A stretch of DNA of 64,000 nucleotides from Lignipirellula cremea (GCF_007751035.1 NZ_CP036433.1:1903001-1967000); one strand, 5' to 3'; counted from the first letter of the stretch, positions 29,901 through 40,198 are shown. Translations and numbers: made by a program. The notes: generated from the letters alone by a model not told the origin.

Positions 29901-32336
29901 GCGTATCTGTGGCCGTTGGCCGCAGGTCCGGCTGCGGTTCCCGCCGCCCTGGCGATTCCGCATCCGACGCCGTTGCTGGCGTGCAGCTTGAGCGCCGACG
30001 GCAAGCGTCTGGCGACGGGATCTGACGATGCCGAGTTGCGCGTCTGGGATACGACCAGCGGTCTGCTGCTGCAGCGTTTCGCGGCCCACCAGGCGGCCGT
30101 CACCGCTACGGCGTTTGCTCCCGACAACGTCACACTCTATACGGGCAGCGCCGACAAAACGCTCGCCGTGAACACGCTGGGGGCGATCCAGGCGGTGGCT
30201 GTCTCTGCGATGCCTGTGCGGGATCTGGCCCTGTCGACCGACGGCGCGTTGCTGGCGACCGTGAGCGACGACAAACAGGTGCGTCTTTACAATGCGGCCG
30301 ACGGAGCCGTGCTGCAGGAACTGCCGGCCGCGGCGACACCGCTGACGCGGATCGCCCTGCGGGGAGACAAAACGCAGCTCGCCGCGGCGGGAGAATCAGG
30401 CGTCATTCAGTTGTGGCCGATCGCCGCCGACAAAACGGGCGCGGTGACAACTCTTGACACAGGCGGCCCTGTGCTCGATCTGGACTATGCGGCTGACGGG
30501 CTCCGCCTGGCGGCGGCCCATGCGGCGGGCGTACGGGTGTACGATCCGGCGACCAGCGTGCTGCTGGAGCAAACGCCGACCGCGACTCCGGCCGTGTCGA
30601 TCGACTGGAATGTCGACGGCCAGAGCCTGGCGATCACCGGAGCCAACACGGCGTCGCTGCAGCCGCTGTCGCTGGAAAGTATCGTGGCGGCCCATACGGG
30701 GGCGGCGACCGGCGTCGCGTTCTCGGCCGACGGGAAGGAATTGTTCAGCGCTGGCGCTGACAAGAAGGTGGCGGCTTGGACCCTGGCGGACGGAACCTCG
30801 GCGCGCGTGCTGGCCGGGCCGGCGGAGGCGCTCAACGTGCTGCGTCGTTCGCGGGACGGCAAACGGCTGCTGGCGACGACGGCCGACAAGCAGGTTTATG
30901 TCTGGGACCTGGCGGCTCCGGCGGCGAACCAGCCGGCTGTGGCGACGCTGGATACGGGGGTCGAAATCCAGTTCGCCGATATTAGCCACGATGGAGCCAG
31001 GGCGGCCGTTGCTGACGCCGCCGGGCAAGTGCATGTGTGGGACGTGGCGACCGGAGCTATTCTGGAACGCTTCACGGGTCACGAAGGGGCCGTGCTGGGG
31101 GCCGCCTTTGCCGGCGACGGCGTAACGCTGGCGACGGGCGGGGTTGATAAAACGGCCCGCGTGTGGACCGTGTCGGCGACTCGCGTCATTCCTGCGGACG
31201 CCGGCAAGCTGGGCTCGGCCGCTTTCCTGCCCGACGGCCTGCAGATCGTCTCCGCCGGGGATGAGATGAAGGTCAAGTTCTTCGATCTCGAAGGAAAGAT
31301 GGCGCGGGAGCTGGCGCCGGCTGCGGCGCCCTTGGTGCATCTGACCGTGCGACCTGATGGGGCTCAGATCGCCGCCTGCGATGCGACGGGCAAGCTGATG
31401 TTATGGACGACGGCCGACGGGGCGCTGGCCCATACGATCGAATCGGGCGCCGTGGTCGCCGGTCTGGACTACAGCGACGATTCGCAGAAAATCGCGCTCG
31501 CCGGAGCCGATATGCACTTGCGTGTCTACGGCGTGGAGACGGGCGAGCTGTTGACGGAAACGGTCGAAGCGGCCGCGCTAACGGCGGTTGCGTTCGCTCC
31601 GGGCGGGCAGGATCTGCTCACCGGCGCCGCCGACAATGGCGTCGCGCACTGGTCGGTCGCGGCTCCGGTCGCCGTGCAGGAACTGACCGGGCACCAGGGC
31701 GCGGTGTACAGCGTGGCGTACAGCCCCGACGGCAAGTTCGCCGCCAGCTGCGGGGCCGATCTGTCGGTGCGGTTGTGGGACCTGGAAACGGGGGCCGCCG
31801 CCAAACAGTTCGCCGGTCATACAAAAATGCCGTACAGCGTGCAGTTCAGTCCCGACGGTCTGCAGCTGCTGACGGCCGGGGCCGATGGAACCGTGCGTTT
31901 GTGGGATATCGCCACCGCCAAGGAGATTCGCCAGTTCGCCCTGGAAGCGCCCGCCGGGGAAGTGGCGGCGGAAGCAGCGCCAGCGCCGTTTTATACGGCC
32001 GCGTTCAGTCCGACCGGGGCGCAGATTGCCGCTGCGGGAGCGGACCACCAGATCTACCTGTGGACGACCGCCACCGGCGCCCTGGCCAGCACGATCGCAG
32101 GGCATGAGGACGCCGTTTATCGGGTGCAGTACAACCCGGCCGGCACGCGGTTGCTGTCGTGCGGTCACAGCGGAGATATCCAGATCTGGAACGCGGCCAA
32201 CGGCGCTTCGTTACTGAAATCGACGCTGCCGTCGGTCGCCTACTCGGCTTGTTACACGCCCGATGGCAAGAGCGTGCTGGCCGCCGGAGCCGACAGCAAA
32301 GCGTATCTGCTGCCGCTGCCCGCCGCCGCGCAGTAA
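26970..32336 (+). CDS. Giant exported WD40 repeat protein
   Basis: 1788 aa from the GTG at 26970, which begins the signal peptide NTLTNRLLTLLTSLLFVGAL; the in-frame ATG at 26853 would bury that signal behind 39 odd residues. The mature protein is WD40 repeats almost end to end (LVSGSRDGVVRVWDF, LITGSADKTARVWNL, LLTAGADGTVRLWDI and many more), enough for several seven-bladed propellers. No cytochrome motif or coil is present, unlike its neighbour. It is the last gene of the run beginning at 14382. A role as a protein-interaction scaffold is inferred from the fold. Confidence 0.9.
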   Translation: MNTLTNRLLTLLTSLLFVGALLASLDAVRAQAPLALEGHTNAVAEAAPSPDGQRLATAGFDGELRIWSIAGGEALRTLSASPAQVLSVAVSPSGRGLVSGSRDGVVRVWDFYNPAPLVRQTWEGGPVHALAYASDGSWLVSGSADKAVRISKLEGLSPLPAEQTLLGHSAAVLRTAINADNSLLASADALGEVRLWNPADGDPLGVLGAHAGTVAGLQFHPQEPLLLTAGADGAARLWRLPILGPVDLPAGTGETTAVAISADGKLLAAGAADKSIRLFAGAPLAPTKVLAGAADAIRSLALNEDASLLAAADAAGVIRFWATVDGADNLALYGPAGPVNSIAFNTSGDRLAAAGEDGMLRVWKLPQPVVPLAGHALPVRVAVYSADGKILATAGDDKLVKLWNTADGAALRSLPAHTEAVTSVAWNAANTQLAAGDAAGEVRLSNPADAAAQGTLLAHQGAVTQMAYAPTGEQLITAGEDGLARWWKLPLVAPRAITGPTVAVSHTVLSTDGVTLFTGDGPVVRSFTAATGAAGKTYAGQVGPVAALAVDAAGAVLASGNDTGVIQLWNAADGVDRLSLHGHVGPIADLAFHPAGKQIATAGADGDLRIWNLPTAAKPLPGGAAMPVVATAFSSDGALVATAGVAAGKPAVIVRNAATGAVTGTVLGHEGAITSVAFSGNKTRLITGSADKTARVWNLSDPKFPEVSKFTHAVAVTAVALSVDGAAAFSAAADNSLIHWNPVDGVEVKALAGHTGPVQQLAVAGALLASGSTDKSVKVWTIATGALARTLAHGEAVKCIAFSADGTVLASAGDASIKTWTAATGAAIAEGTGFTGPLTSLAGGTEGRFASTAADGVRLWDAAGATLQAFPPGAAADRAVAWGTGGVLTVVDLQNGLRAETPAIVARYAAHPGGALSLVYSKDGAAILSSGVDKAVKQWTAADGKLARTFTGPTDVVRELAISPDGLLLAGASADKNAYLWPLAAGPAAVPAALAIPHPTPLLACSLSADGKRLATGSDDAELRVWDTTSGLLLQRFAAHQAAVTATAFAPDNVTLYTGSADKTLAVNTLGAIQAVAVSAMPVRDLALSTDGALLATVSDDKQVRLYNAADGAVLQELPAAATPLTRIALRGDKTQLAAAGESGVIQLWPIAADKTGAVTTLDTGGPVLDLDYAADGLRLAAAHAAGVRVYDPATSVLLEQTPTATPAVSIDWNVDGQSLAITGANTASLQPLSLESIVAAHTGAATGVAFSADGKELFSAGADKKVAAWTLADGTSARVLAGPAEALNVLRRSRDGKRLLATTADKQVYVWDLAAPAANQPAVATLDTGVEIQFADISHDGARAAVADAAGQVHVWDVATGAILERFTGHEGAVLGAAFAGDGVTLATGGVDKTARVWTVSATRVIPADAGKLGSAAFLPDGLQIVSAGDEMKVKFFDLEGKMARELAPAAAPLVHLTVRPDGAQIAACDATGKLMLWTTADGALAHTIESGAVVAGLDYSDDSQKIALAGADMHLRVYGVETGELLTETVEAAALTAVAFAPGGQDLLTGAADNGVAHWSVAAPVAVQELTGHQGAVYSVAYSPDGKFAASCGADLSVRLWDLETGAAAKQFAGHTKMPYSVQFSPDGLQLLTAGADGTVRLWDIATAKEIRQFALEAPAGEVAAEAAPAPFYTAAFSPTGAQIAAAGADHQIYLWTTATGALASTIAGHEDAVYRVQYNPAGTRLLSCGHSGDIQIWNAANGASLLKSTLPSVAYSACYTPDGKSVLAAGADSKAYLLPLPAAAQ

Positions 32337-32426
32337 GCGGCCGTCCTGCAGATGGACCGACCGGCAAATTGTTCATCCCACACGTGAGGCCTGAAACCGG
32401 ATCGCCGATCTCGCTATGATGGTTCC

Positions 32427-33785
32427 ATGGCGATCCCGAACGATACCCCGTTGCCCCCGACCAGGTCCTCGCGCAAGGGCCGGCGTTTTCTGTGGGCGTG
32501 CCTGGGGCTGGTCGTTTGTTTGACCCTGGCTCGCGGGGCGTTCTTTCGTGGCTGGCTGGCGCCGGTACGGATTGCTGGCGGTTCGATGGCTCCTTTGGTG
32601 TCGGGCGAACACTTTGCCTGCGTTTGCCCTGACTGCGGCGAGTCGTTCGCTTGCGACGGGCGGGTGGAAACGGCGCCGGAGACGATCGTTTGTCCCAATT
32701 GCGGCAAGCGCTGGGACCGACCGGACGGGGCCGCCCTGCCGGGCGATTGCGTGCTGGTCGATCGCTGGCCGTACCTGTTCCGCGCGCCGGAACGCGGGGA
32801 CTTGATCGCCCTGCGTTTGACGCCTGACGCAGAAGACTGGGTGCTGAAACGGGTCGTCGGACTGCCGGGCGAAACGATGGCCATTCGCCAGGGAGAGGTC
32901 TATGCCGACGGACGCTTGCTGCAGAAATCACTCGACGAACTGCGTCAGCTGGCCGTCCCCGTCTACGACGATCGCCATCGTCCCGCCAGCCTGCCGGACC
33001 CGCCGCGCTGGATCAGCGAGGGGGGCGACGCCTGGGAGAGAACGCCGACGGGTTATCGTTGTCGGGCCGACGCGGGCCCGGGCTTCGCCTGGCTGACTTA
33101 CCAGCACTGGCGAGGCTTTGCGGCGCCCGGACCGCGGACGGCCGTCAGTCCGATTGTCGATCACTACGGTTACAACCAGGTGTTGTCCCGGTCGTTGAAT
33201 CCCGTTCGCGATCTGCTCCTTCGCTGCGAGGTGGTGTTGCCAGGGGCGACGACGGCCCGGTTCCAGCTAACGCGGGAGTGCGTGGTGGAAGTCTCCGCAA
33301 CACGACAATCGGTGCGGGTGCTGATTGGCGAAGAGATCGCCAGCGAGGCGTTTTTCTCTGGTATCCAGCCAGGCCGCCAGTTCAAACTGGAAGCAGCCAT
33401 TTGCGACCACCGGGTGCTGGTTGGCATTGGCCAGAAGACGATCGCCCAGTGCGATTATCCAGGGACTGCCGCCACACCCGCAGCCGGCCAGGCCAGCGAG
33501 CCAAAGGACGAACAGCCCGACGCCATGCCCGACCAACCGGCGCTGGCGATCGGTTGTCGCGGCGGGGCGATGCAGGTTAGCGACCTGCGTATCGCGCGCG
33601 ATCTGTACTACCTGGATGCGGCCGGCCTGGGGCGACCGTGGCAAGCGGAGCAGCCGCTGGGGTCGGACGAGTACTTTGTGCTGGGCGACAACTGCCCGGT
33701 TTCCCAGGACAGCCGCCACTGGCCGGCGGGAACCATCACGCGGCATTCGCTGATCGGCCGCGTGCTGCAGTTCAGCGCGCCGTGA
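32427..33785 (+). CDS. lepB: Signal peptidase I with zinc-ribbon insert
   Basis: 452 aa, longer than the usual 200-350. One membrane helix lies at about residues 21-40. The catalytic serine is in GGSMAP (Ser53) and the general-base lysine in VLKRVVGLPGE (Lys141); the terminal box is VLGDNCPVSQDSRHW. Between serine and lysine are two cysteine pairs, CPDC (67-70) and CPNC (89-92), that read as a zinc ribbon. A roughly 240-residue insert between box D and the C-terminal box is beta-rich. It cleaves signal peptides at the outer face of the cytoplasmic membrane and sits just after the block of exported proteins. Confidence 0.88.
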   Translation: MAIPNDTPLPPTRSSRKGRRFLWACLGLVVCLTLARGAFFRGWLAPVRIAGGSMAPLVSGEHFACVCPDCGESFACDGRVETAPETIVCPNCGKRWDRPDGAALPGDCVLVDRWPYLFRAPERGDLIALRLTPDAEDWVLKRVVGLPGETMAIRQGEVYADGRLLQKSLDELRQLAVPVYDDRHRPASLPDPPRWISEGGDAWERTPTGYRCRADAGPGFAWLTYQHWRGFAAPGPRTAVSPIVDHYGYNQVLSRSLNPVRDLLLRCEVVLPGATTARFQLTRECVVEVSATRQSVRVLIGEEIASEAFFSGIQPGRQFKLEAAICDHRVLVGIGQKTIAQCDYPGTAATPAAGQASEPKDEQPDAMPDQPALAIGCRGGAMQVSDLRIARDLYYLDAAGLGRPWQAEQPLGSDEYFVLGDNCPVSQDSRHWPAGTITRHSLIGRVLQFSAP

Positions 33786-33940
33786 TGAATGGAAAGTGGT
33801 GCGTCTTTCGCTACTCGCCCATCTCCGCGTTTGTTCGGCAGGTCCGAGGCAAGCGGCCGCCCGGATTCGTGACTTAAGAACTGGGGAAGAATAACTTCGG
33901 CGATTTCTTATCGGATCGTATTTCTCAACGGAGCCGCCGG

Positions 33941-34488
33941 CCTGGCCGCGGGCCAGGTGGAATGGGAAGATTTGCGGCAGGAAAGGACGTAAGAACCGCC
34001 CGACGCTAACGCGTTCGGCTCACAGGATCAGCCGGCTCGTGCCGCTCAGATTTCGTGGTTCCTGTCGAGCAAAATACCGAAGCCTGGCCGTGGGCCAGGT
34101 GGAATGGGAAGATTTGCGGCAGGAAAGGACGTAAGAACCGCCCGACGCTAACGCGTTCGGCTCACAGGATCAGCCGGCTCGTGCCGCTCAGGTTTCGTGG
34201 TTCCTGTCGAGCAAAATACCGAAGCCTGGCCGCGGGCCTGGTGGAATGGGAAGATTTGCGGCAGGAAAGAACGTAAGAACCGCCCGACGCTAACGCGTTC
34301 GGCTCACAGGATCAGCCGGCTGGTGCCGCTCAGGTTTCGTGGTTCCTGTCGAGCAAAATACCGAAGCCTGGCCGCGGGCCTGGTGGATTGGGAAGTAAGA
34401 ACCGCCCGACGCTAACGCGTTCGGCTCACAGGATCAGCCGGCTCGTGCCGCTCAGGTTTCGTGGTTCCTGTCGAGCAAAATACCGAAG
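33941..34488. repeat. 142-bp tandem repeat array, four units
   Basis: Units start at 33941, 34083, 34225 and 34367, an exact 142-bp period; the last unit has lost 20 bp and ends at 34488. Each unit contains CGCCCGACGCTAACGCG and ends near AAAATACCGAAG. The array is flanked by an inverted motif, GAATAACTTCGG at about 33892 and CCGAAGTTATTTC at about 34483. Because 142 is not a multiple of three, any reading frame changes from unit to unit, so it is not coding. The gap between 33786 and 34506 holds nothing else. Confidence 0.9.
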
Positions 34489-34506
34489 TTATTTCGCCCG
34501 CGTTCC

Positions 34507-35796
34507 TTAACTACGGAACAGCTGGTTCGGTTCTTTCCAGCGGATGCGGGCGATCCAGACGCTGCCGTCGGCGCCATAGGGATTGTCGATCGCCATTTTG
34601 TGGTCGGGGCCCCAGGTTTGCATCCATTCGGCGGTAGTCACCCAGGTTTCTTCCGGGCTGATGTTCGTCACTCCAAAGTTGCCCAGTCGGGCGCCGCGCT
34701 GGGGGACCAGGATCTGTTCGGTGGCGCGGATCACACACAGGCGTTTCGGGTCGACTTGCGCCATGAATAACGGCGCCCGATGCCGGAATACATGGTCGTT
34801 CATGGCTCCGCGGCGGGTGTAAACCAGATGCATGCCGCCGCTGTGGGTGACCCAGTGTTGTTGCGTGTTGTAGTTGCCCAGATCCTGGCCGTCGTCGAAC
34901 TTCCAGGGCTGGAGCGGCTTGTATTGCAGGCCGTCCTGGCTGCGGGTGACGAAGCCCTGCTTGTCGTTCCGCAGGGTGAGGAAGTACTCGCCCTGGAACT
35001 TCGTTAGCGACGGTTCATGCAGTCCGCGACTGGCGTCGTCGATCGAAAGTTCGTTGCCGTGTTTTTGATACGACAGCTCCTTTCCGTCGAAGGAGCACCG
35101 CGCGACCGTGACGCGGGAGTTCCCGCCTGGCGGACGGAAATAGATGGGCAGCAGGAGCGAACTGTCGGCCTCGTCGTATCGCTGGACGCTGCCGGCGCCG
35201 GCGTCGTGGAAACGGACGGGATCGCCCATTTCCATTTTTCGCCATGTCGACCAGGCGTCGCCGGCCGGGTCGTAGATTGCATAGGCCGTATGCCGGGGGC
35301 GGGTAGCCGTCACTTTCCAGTCCGGCGTATAAGCGACCGTGTGGCCCGTGCCGAGCAGCGTTTTGCTGGAGGCATGCCACTTCGGGGAGAAATCGCTCAG
35401 GGCGACGGGACGACGTTCGCCGGCGATGGTTTCAAAACGGGGCGACAGCGACTCCCGTTCGACCGGCGACGTCCACGTCTTTCCCAGGTCGTCGGTATGC
35501 AGATCGTAGACCCCTTTGAAAACATCGGAACCGGCGACATCGAGGCTGTTCATCGTCAGCACAACGCGGGGCAACCCGTTCTTCCCAGCGCCCGGGACGA
35601 TGCCGGCCCGGGGATGCGACCAGCAGGTTTTGCCGTCGTAGAATTTCGTGGGAACCTCGCGCGCCAGTTGATAAGCGGGCGCCCCGCCGGGCGGCGTGTC
35701 GGCGGCAGTCGACTGCCGGGTCCAGCCCAGGAGCGAAACGCCCGCCGTGAGCGAACCGGCCAGAAAGCCGCGTCGTGGGATCGGATCAAAATGCAT
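34507..35796 (-). CDS. BNR-repeat/sialidase-like exported protein
   Basis: 429 aa from the ATG at 35796 (GAGG about 10 bases upstream), giving the Tat-like signal [18 protein letters not shown]; the frame is open to 35961. The body has a six-bladed sialidase-type beta-propeller pattern: [11 protein letters not shown] and [12 protein letters not shown] are degenerate Asp-box motifs, with [21 protein letters not shown] and [11 protein letters not shown]. Planctomycetes carry many such proteins, often annotated exo-alpha-sialidase without proof. Catalytic Arg-triad residues cannot be assigned with certainty here, so the substrate is left open. Confidence 0.75.
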   Translation of the reverse strand: MHFDPIPRRGFLAGSLTAGVSLLGWTRQSTAADTPPGGAPAYQLAREVPTKFYDGKTCWSHPRAGIVPGAGKNGLPRVVLTMNSLDVAGSDVFKGVYDLHTDDLGKTWTSPVERESLSPRFETIAGERRPVALSDFSPKWHASSKTLLGTGHTVAYTPDWKVTATRPRHTAYAIYDPAGDAWSTWRKMEMGDPVRFHDAGAGSVQRYDEADSSLLLPIYFRPPGGNSRVTVARCSFDGKELSYQKHGNELSIDDASRGLHEPSLTKFQGEYFLTLRNDKQGFVTRSQDGLQYKPLQPWKFDDGQDLGNYNTQQHWVTHSGGMHLVYTRRGAMNDHVFRHRAPLFMAQVDPKRLCVIRATEQILVPQRGARLGNFGVTNISPEETWVTTAEWMQTWGPDHKMAIDNPYGADGSVWIARIRWKEPNQLFRS

Positions 35797-35970
35797 TGGG
35801 AAAACGCCTCGGTCGAACAGGGCCGGCCCGCCAGGTTCGCAGGACCCAACGGCAACAGTACGCTTCCCCGTATTACCCGCCAGCAGCACGCCAGGCAAGG
35901 ATTTCCTGGGAAAAAGCCGTTTGCGTTCCGGCCCGTTCCATCGCCAGGAGATCACGGACACGTTTCCCCC

Positions 35971-36057
35971 GTAGCCGAACTCGCAAGAGTTTGGCCGATG
36001 ATATCGCTGTTTCCCTGGTCCCGAATGCTGCTTCCAAAGTCTGGCGACTTCGGCTGC
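35971..36057. repeat. Dispersed imperfect palindrome, copy B
   Basis: Left arm GTAGCCGAACTCGCAAGAG from 35971; right arm CCAAAGTCTGGCGACTTCGG ending in GCTGC at 36057. Same family as copies A, C and D. It lies between the divergent BNR-protein and leuC genes. Confidence 0.75.
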
Positions 36058-36069
36058 TGGGGGGTGGGC

Positions 36070-36099
36070 AGGCGTAAAAATACGCCTGGCGCCGGCGCC
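36070..36099 (+). promoter_or_regulatory. Two adjacent palindromes upstream of leuC
   Basis: AGGCGTA-AAAA-TACGCCT at 36070-36087 is a perfect 7-bp stem with a 4-base loop. It is followed directly by GGCGCCGGCGCC (36088-36099), itself a perfect palindrome. Both lie 66 bp or more before the leuC ATG. They could be an operator or a leader RNA structure; the sequence does not decide. Confidence 0.35.
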
Positions 36100-36165
36100 T
36101 CCCCAGATTGCCTTGCCGCCGGTATATTCAAGGGTTGTGCGTGACTCTGTAGGAGACCCCCCTCA

Positions 36166-37578
<1,413 letters not shown>

Positions 37579-37717
37579 CCCGGCAGTTAGTCGCCCGGCA
37601 AACCCTTTCTCCCCGCCGCATCGCAGCCCGCGATGCGGCGGCGACCTTTGTTCCGCAATGCGAGGAAAGTTACTGCTCGATATGGTTTCGTCGTGTTGCG
37701 CGAAAGCAGACGCAGAA

Positions 37718-37771
37718 AGTCGACTTTCGCTCCGCGAAAGTACGCGTCCTTTCACGGAGTGAAAGACGACT
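37718..37771. repeat. 54-bp double palindrome between leuC and leuD
   Basis: Two hairpins lie side by side: CTTTCGCTCCGCGAAAG and CTTTCACGGAGTGAAAG. Their loops (CTCCG and CGGAG) are complementary, and the whole 54 bp is itself an imperfect palindrome centred on ACGCGT (37742-37747). The rest of the 255-bp leuC-leuD gap shows no gene. Confidence 0.8.
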
Positions 37772-37833
37772 GTCCTTCGAGTTCCGGCAGTAATTCGTCG
37801 CAAGTTCCTTAGCAATCGCCAAGAGAGAATCGT

Positions 37834-38427
37834 ATGCAACCGTTTACCACCCACACCGGCCTGGTCGCGGTGATGGATCGCGCCAACGTCGATACCGATC
37901 AAATCATTCCCAAGCAGTTCCTGAAGCGGATCGAGCGGACCGGCTTTGGCCAGTTCCTGTTCTTCGACTGGCGGTTTCTCGACAACGGCGACGACAACCC
38001 GGAGTTTGAGCTGAACCACCCCGACGTACACGGCGCCTCGATTCTGCTGGCGCGGCGGAATTTTGGCAGCGGCTCCAGCCGGGAGCACGCCGTCTGGGCG
38101 CTGGCCGATTATGGCTTCCGCGCGGTGATCGCCCCTTCATTCGCCGACATTTTCTACAACAACTGCTTCAAGAACGGCGTGCTGCCGATCCGTCTGGACG
38201 AAGAAACGATTGACGCCCTGTTCGCCCGGGCCGAAGATCGCCAGCCGTACAATCTGACGGTTGACCTGCAGAAGCAGACGATCTCCGACGAAGACGGCCT
38301 GAGTCTCCCCTTCGAGATCGCCGACTTCCGCCGTAACTGCCTGCTCAACGGCCTGGACGACATCGCGCTCACCCTGCAGCACGAAGAAAAGATCACCACC
38401 TACGAGCAAGCCCACCCCCGGGCGTAA
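37834..38427 (+). CDS. leuD: 3-isopropylmalate dehydratase small subunit
   Basis: 197 aa, typical LeuD length. It supplies the substrate-recognition domain of the LeuCD isomerase. Conserved elements are [20 protein letters not shown], the flexible-loop motif [18 protein letters not shown], and [24 protein letters not shown] precedes the ATG. An intrinsic terminator lies 80 bp after the stop, which marks the end of the leuCD unit. Confidence 0.97.
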   Translation: MQPFTTHTGLVAVMDRANVDTDQIIPKQFLKRIERTGFGQFLFFDWRFLDNGDDNPEFELNHPDVHGASILLARRNFGSGSSREHAVWALADYGFRAVIAPSFADIFYNNCFKNGVLPIRLDEETIDALFARAEDRQPYNLTVDLQKQTISDEDGLSLPFEIADFRRNCLLNGLDDIALTLQHEEKITTYEQAHPRA

Positions 38428-38506
38428 GGGTTGTTCCGTCAGGGGCGTTCAACCAACAGCGGGCTCGCCGGCGCGAGACTCGCCTCAGGCAGAGCCTGAT
38501 CATGCA

Positions 38507-38532
38507 GCCGGACGATTCGTCCGGCTTTCTTT
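38507..38532 (+). terminator. Intrinsic terminator downstream of leuD
   Basis: GCCGGACG-ATT-CGTCCGGC forms a perfect 8-bp GC-rich stem (38507-38525), followed at once by TTTCTTT. This is the classical rho-independent layout on the plus strand. Confidence 0.8.
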
Positions 38533-38574
38533 ATAACGCCGGCAACCACGCCTGTGTTTCTTCGGCCGAATGCC

Positions 38575-38652
38575 GTAGCCCAACTCGCCAGAGTTTGGCC
38601 GCCACTTGCGTGGTTCAGAATACTCCCTCCAAAGTCTGACGACTTGGGCTAC
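38575..38652. repeat. Dispersed imperfect palindrome, copy C
   Basis: The best-paired copy: GTAGCCCAACTCGCCAGAG at the left and the near reverse complement ending GACGACTTGGGCTAC at the right, with CCAAAGTC inside the right arm. It lies between the leuD terminator and the alcohol dehydrogenase gene. Confidence 0.8.
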
Positions 38653-38763
38653 CTGCTGGGAAATCGCGGATATGATAGTTGGCGAGTGGTCGGGGCGCAA
38701 CTCGACGCAGTGCACCGCCGACCTGTTGAATTGGCGAAGGATTCTTTTTCAGGAGCAGGAATC

Positions 38764-39774
38764 ATGACGGTAATCGACGCCTGGGTAGCAACGGAAGCCA
38801 AGGGGAAACTCGCTCGTCAGCAGGTGGACCTGGGGCAGATCGGGGCGGAAGAGGTCGAAATTGAGGTCGAGAATTGCGGCCTGTGCCACTCCGATCTTTC
38901 GATCCTGAACGACGAGCTGGGCATGTCGATGTACCCGCTGGTGCCAGGGCATGAAATGATCGGCCGGATTGTCGAGGTGGGGCCGGCCGTCAAAGGGCTC
39001 GCTGTGGGGCAACGGGTCGGCATCGGTTGGACCGCGGGGAGCTGCATGTATTGCCGCCCTTGCCGGTCGGGCAACCAGCATCTGTGCTCGCAGGCGCAGC
39101 CGACCATTATCGGCCATCGGGGCGGCTTCGCCAGTCGAGCCCGGTCGCACTGGGCCTGGGCGATTCCACTGCCGGAGCAGATCAACGCGGCCGAAGCCGG
39201 GCCGCTGCTGTGCGGCGGGATCACGGTTTTCAATCCGCTGGTGATGTACGCCCAGCCGACCAGCCGCGTGGGCATCGTCGGCATCGGCGGGCTGGGGCAC
39301 ATGGGCGTCAAATTTGCCGCCGCGTATGGCTGCGATGTGACGGCGTTTACTTCGCGCGAAAGCAAGTTCGACGAAGCCCGGGAGTTTGGCGCCCATCATG
39401 TGGTGTCCAGCCGCGACTCGGCCGCCATCGGGAAGCTGGCCGGCACGCTGGATCTGCTGATCATCACGGTAAACGCACCGCTGGACTGGAACGCGCTGAT
39501 CAACACGCTGGCTCCGAACGGCCGGATGCACATGGTCGGTTTTGTGCCGGAGCCGATCCCCGTCCCCGTCGCCGCCCTGATTATGGGGCAGCGCAGTATC
39601 TCGGGTTCGCCGACCGGTTCGCCTGTGGCGCTGGAGACGATGCTGGAGTTCGCGGCCCGTCACCAGGTGTCGCCGCAGACCGAGCATTACCCGATGAGCC
39701 AGATCAACGAAGCCTTCGAGCGACTGCAATCCGGCAAAGCCCGTTACCGGATCGTCCTGGACGCTGATTTTTAG
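38764..39774 (+). CDS. Zinc-dependent alcohol dehydrogenase / aldehyde reductase
   Basis: 336 aa from the ATG at 38764 with CAGGAGCAGGA upstream; the longer open frame from 38554 runs through repeat copy C and is not credible. Catalytic zinc ligands are Cys in CGLCHSD and the GHE motif that follows. The structural zinc site is the four-cysteine cluster in SCMYCRPCRSGNQHLC. The nucleotide-binding fold carries GIGGLGHMG. Overall it is closest to the NADPH-dependent aldehyde reductases of the E. coli YjgB/Ahr and YahK type. No pathway partner is adjacent. Confidence 0.92.
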   Translation: MTVIDAWVATEAKGKLARQQVDLGQIGAEEVEIEVENCGLCHSDLSILNDELGMSMYPLVPGHEMIGRIVEVGPAVKGLAVGQRVGIGWTAGSCMYCRPCRSGNQHLCSQAQPTIIGHRGGFASRARSHWAWAIPLPEQINAAEAGPLLCGGITVFNPLVMYAQPTSRVGIVGIGGLGHMGVKFAAAYGCDVTAFTSRESKFDEAREFGAHHVVSSRDSAAIGKLAGTLDLLIITVNAPLDWNALINTLAPNGRMHMVGFVPEPIPVPVAALIMGQRSISGSPTGSPVALETMLEFAARHQVSPQTEHYPMSQINEAFERLQSGKARYRIVLDADF

Positions 39775-40198
39775 GTCCTTCGACCGACTCGCACGGTGCG
39801 GCGCCTGGGCGAAGATCTTCCGCGATCAGCTGAAACGGAATGGCCGGGTAAGTGGAGGACTCGACGGGCGCTGGTCTGGCTTTGATACGCATTCTGAAAG
39901 AGCAGGTGTGGCAAACAGGAAAGAGGTTGCCCTGCAGGTATCGAGCCTGGAGATCGTAGACCCGGAAAGTTCCCAGGTTGGCATCAGGCTGTCGGTTCAA
40001 AACAACATGCCAAAATTTGAGTTGCTGGATGCCAATGGACTCAGCCGGCTTTCCGTGGCGATCGAATACGACAATAACCCACGGATTGTATTCCAGGATG
40101 AATCGGGCGCGGGGATATTAGGATTGGGATGCGCACAACACTTCGGGGTGAGATTTTCGATTTCCGATTCTCGTAACCAGCACACTTACATGGTACGG

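Noticed and set aside
27012-30089. A 1025-codon antisense frame within the giant WD40 gene
   Set aside because: Repetitive WD40 codons in GC-rich DNA produce a long stop-free shadow with Arg/Gln/Gly-rich nonsense; no domain or ribosome site.
34055-34415. Short plus-strand frames encoding repeated peptides
   Set aside because: They are the 142-bp tandem array read in changing frames; the period is not divisible by three.
33941-34488. A CRISPR array
   Set aside because: The repeated unit is 142 bp with no short repeat/unique spacer alternation, and no cas gene is nearby.
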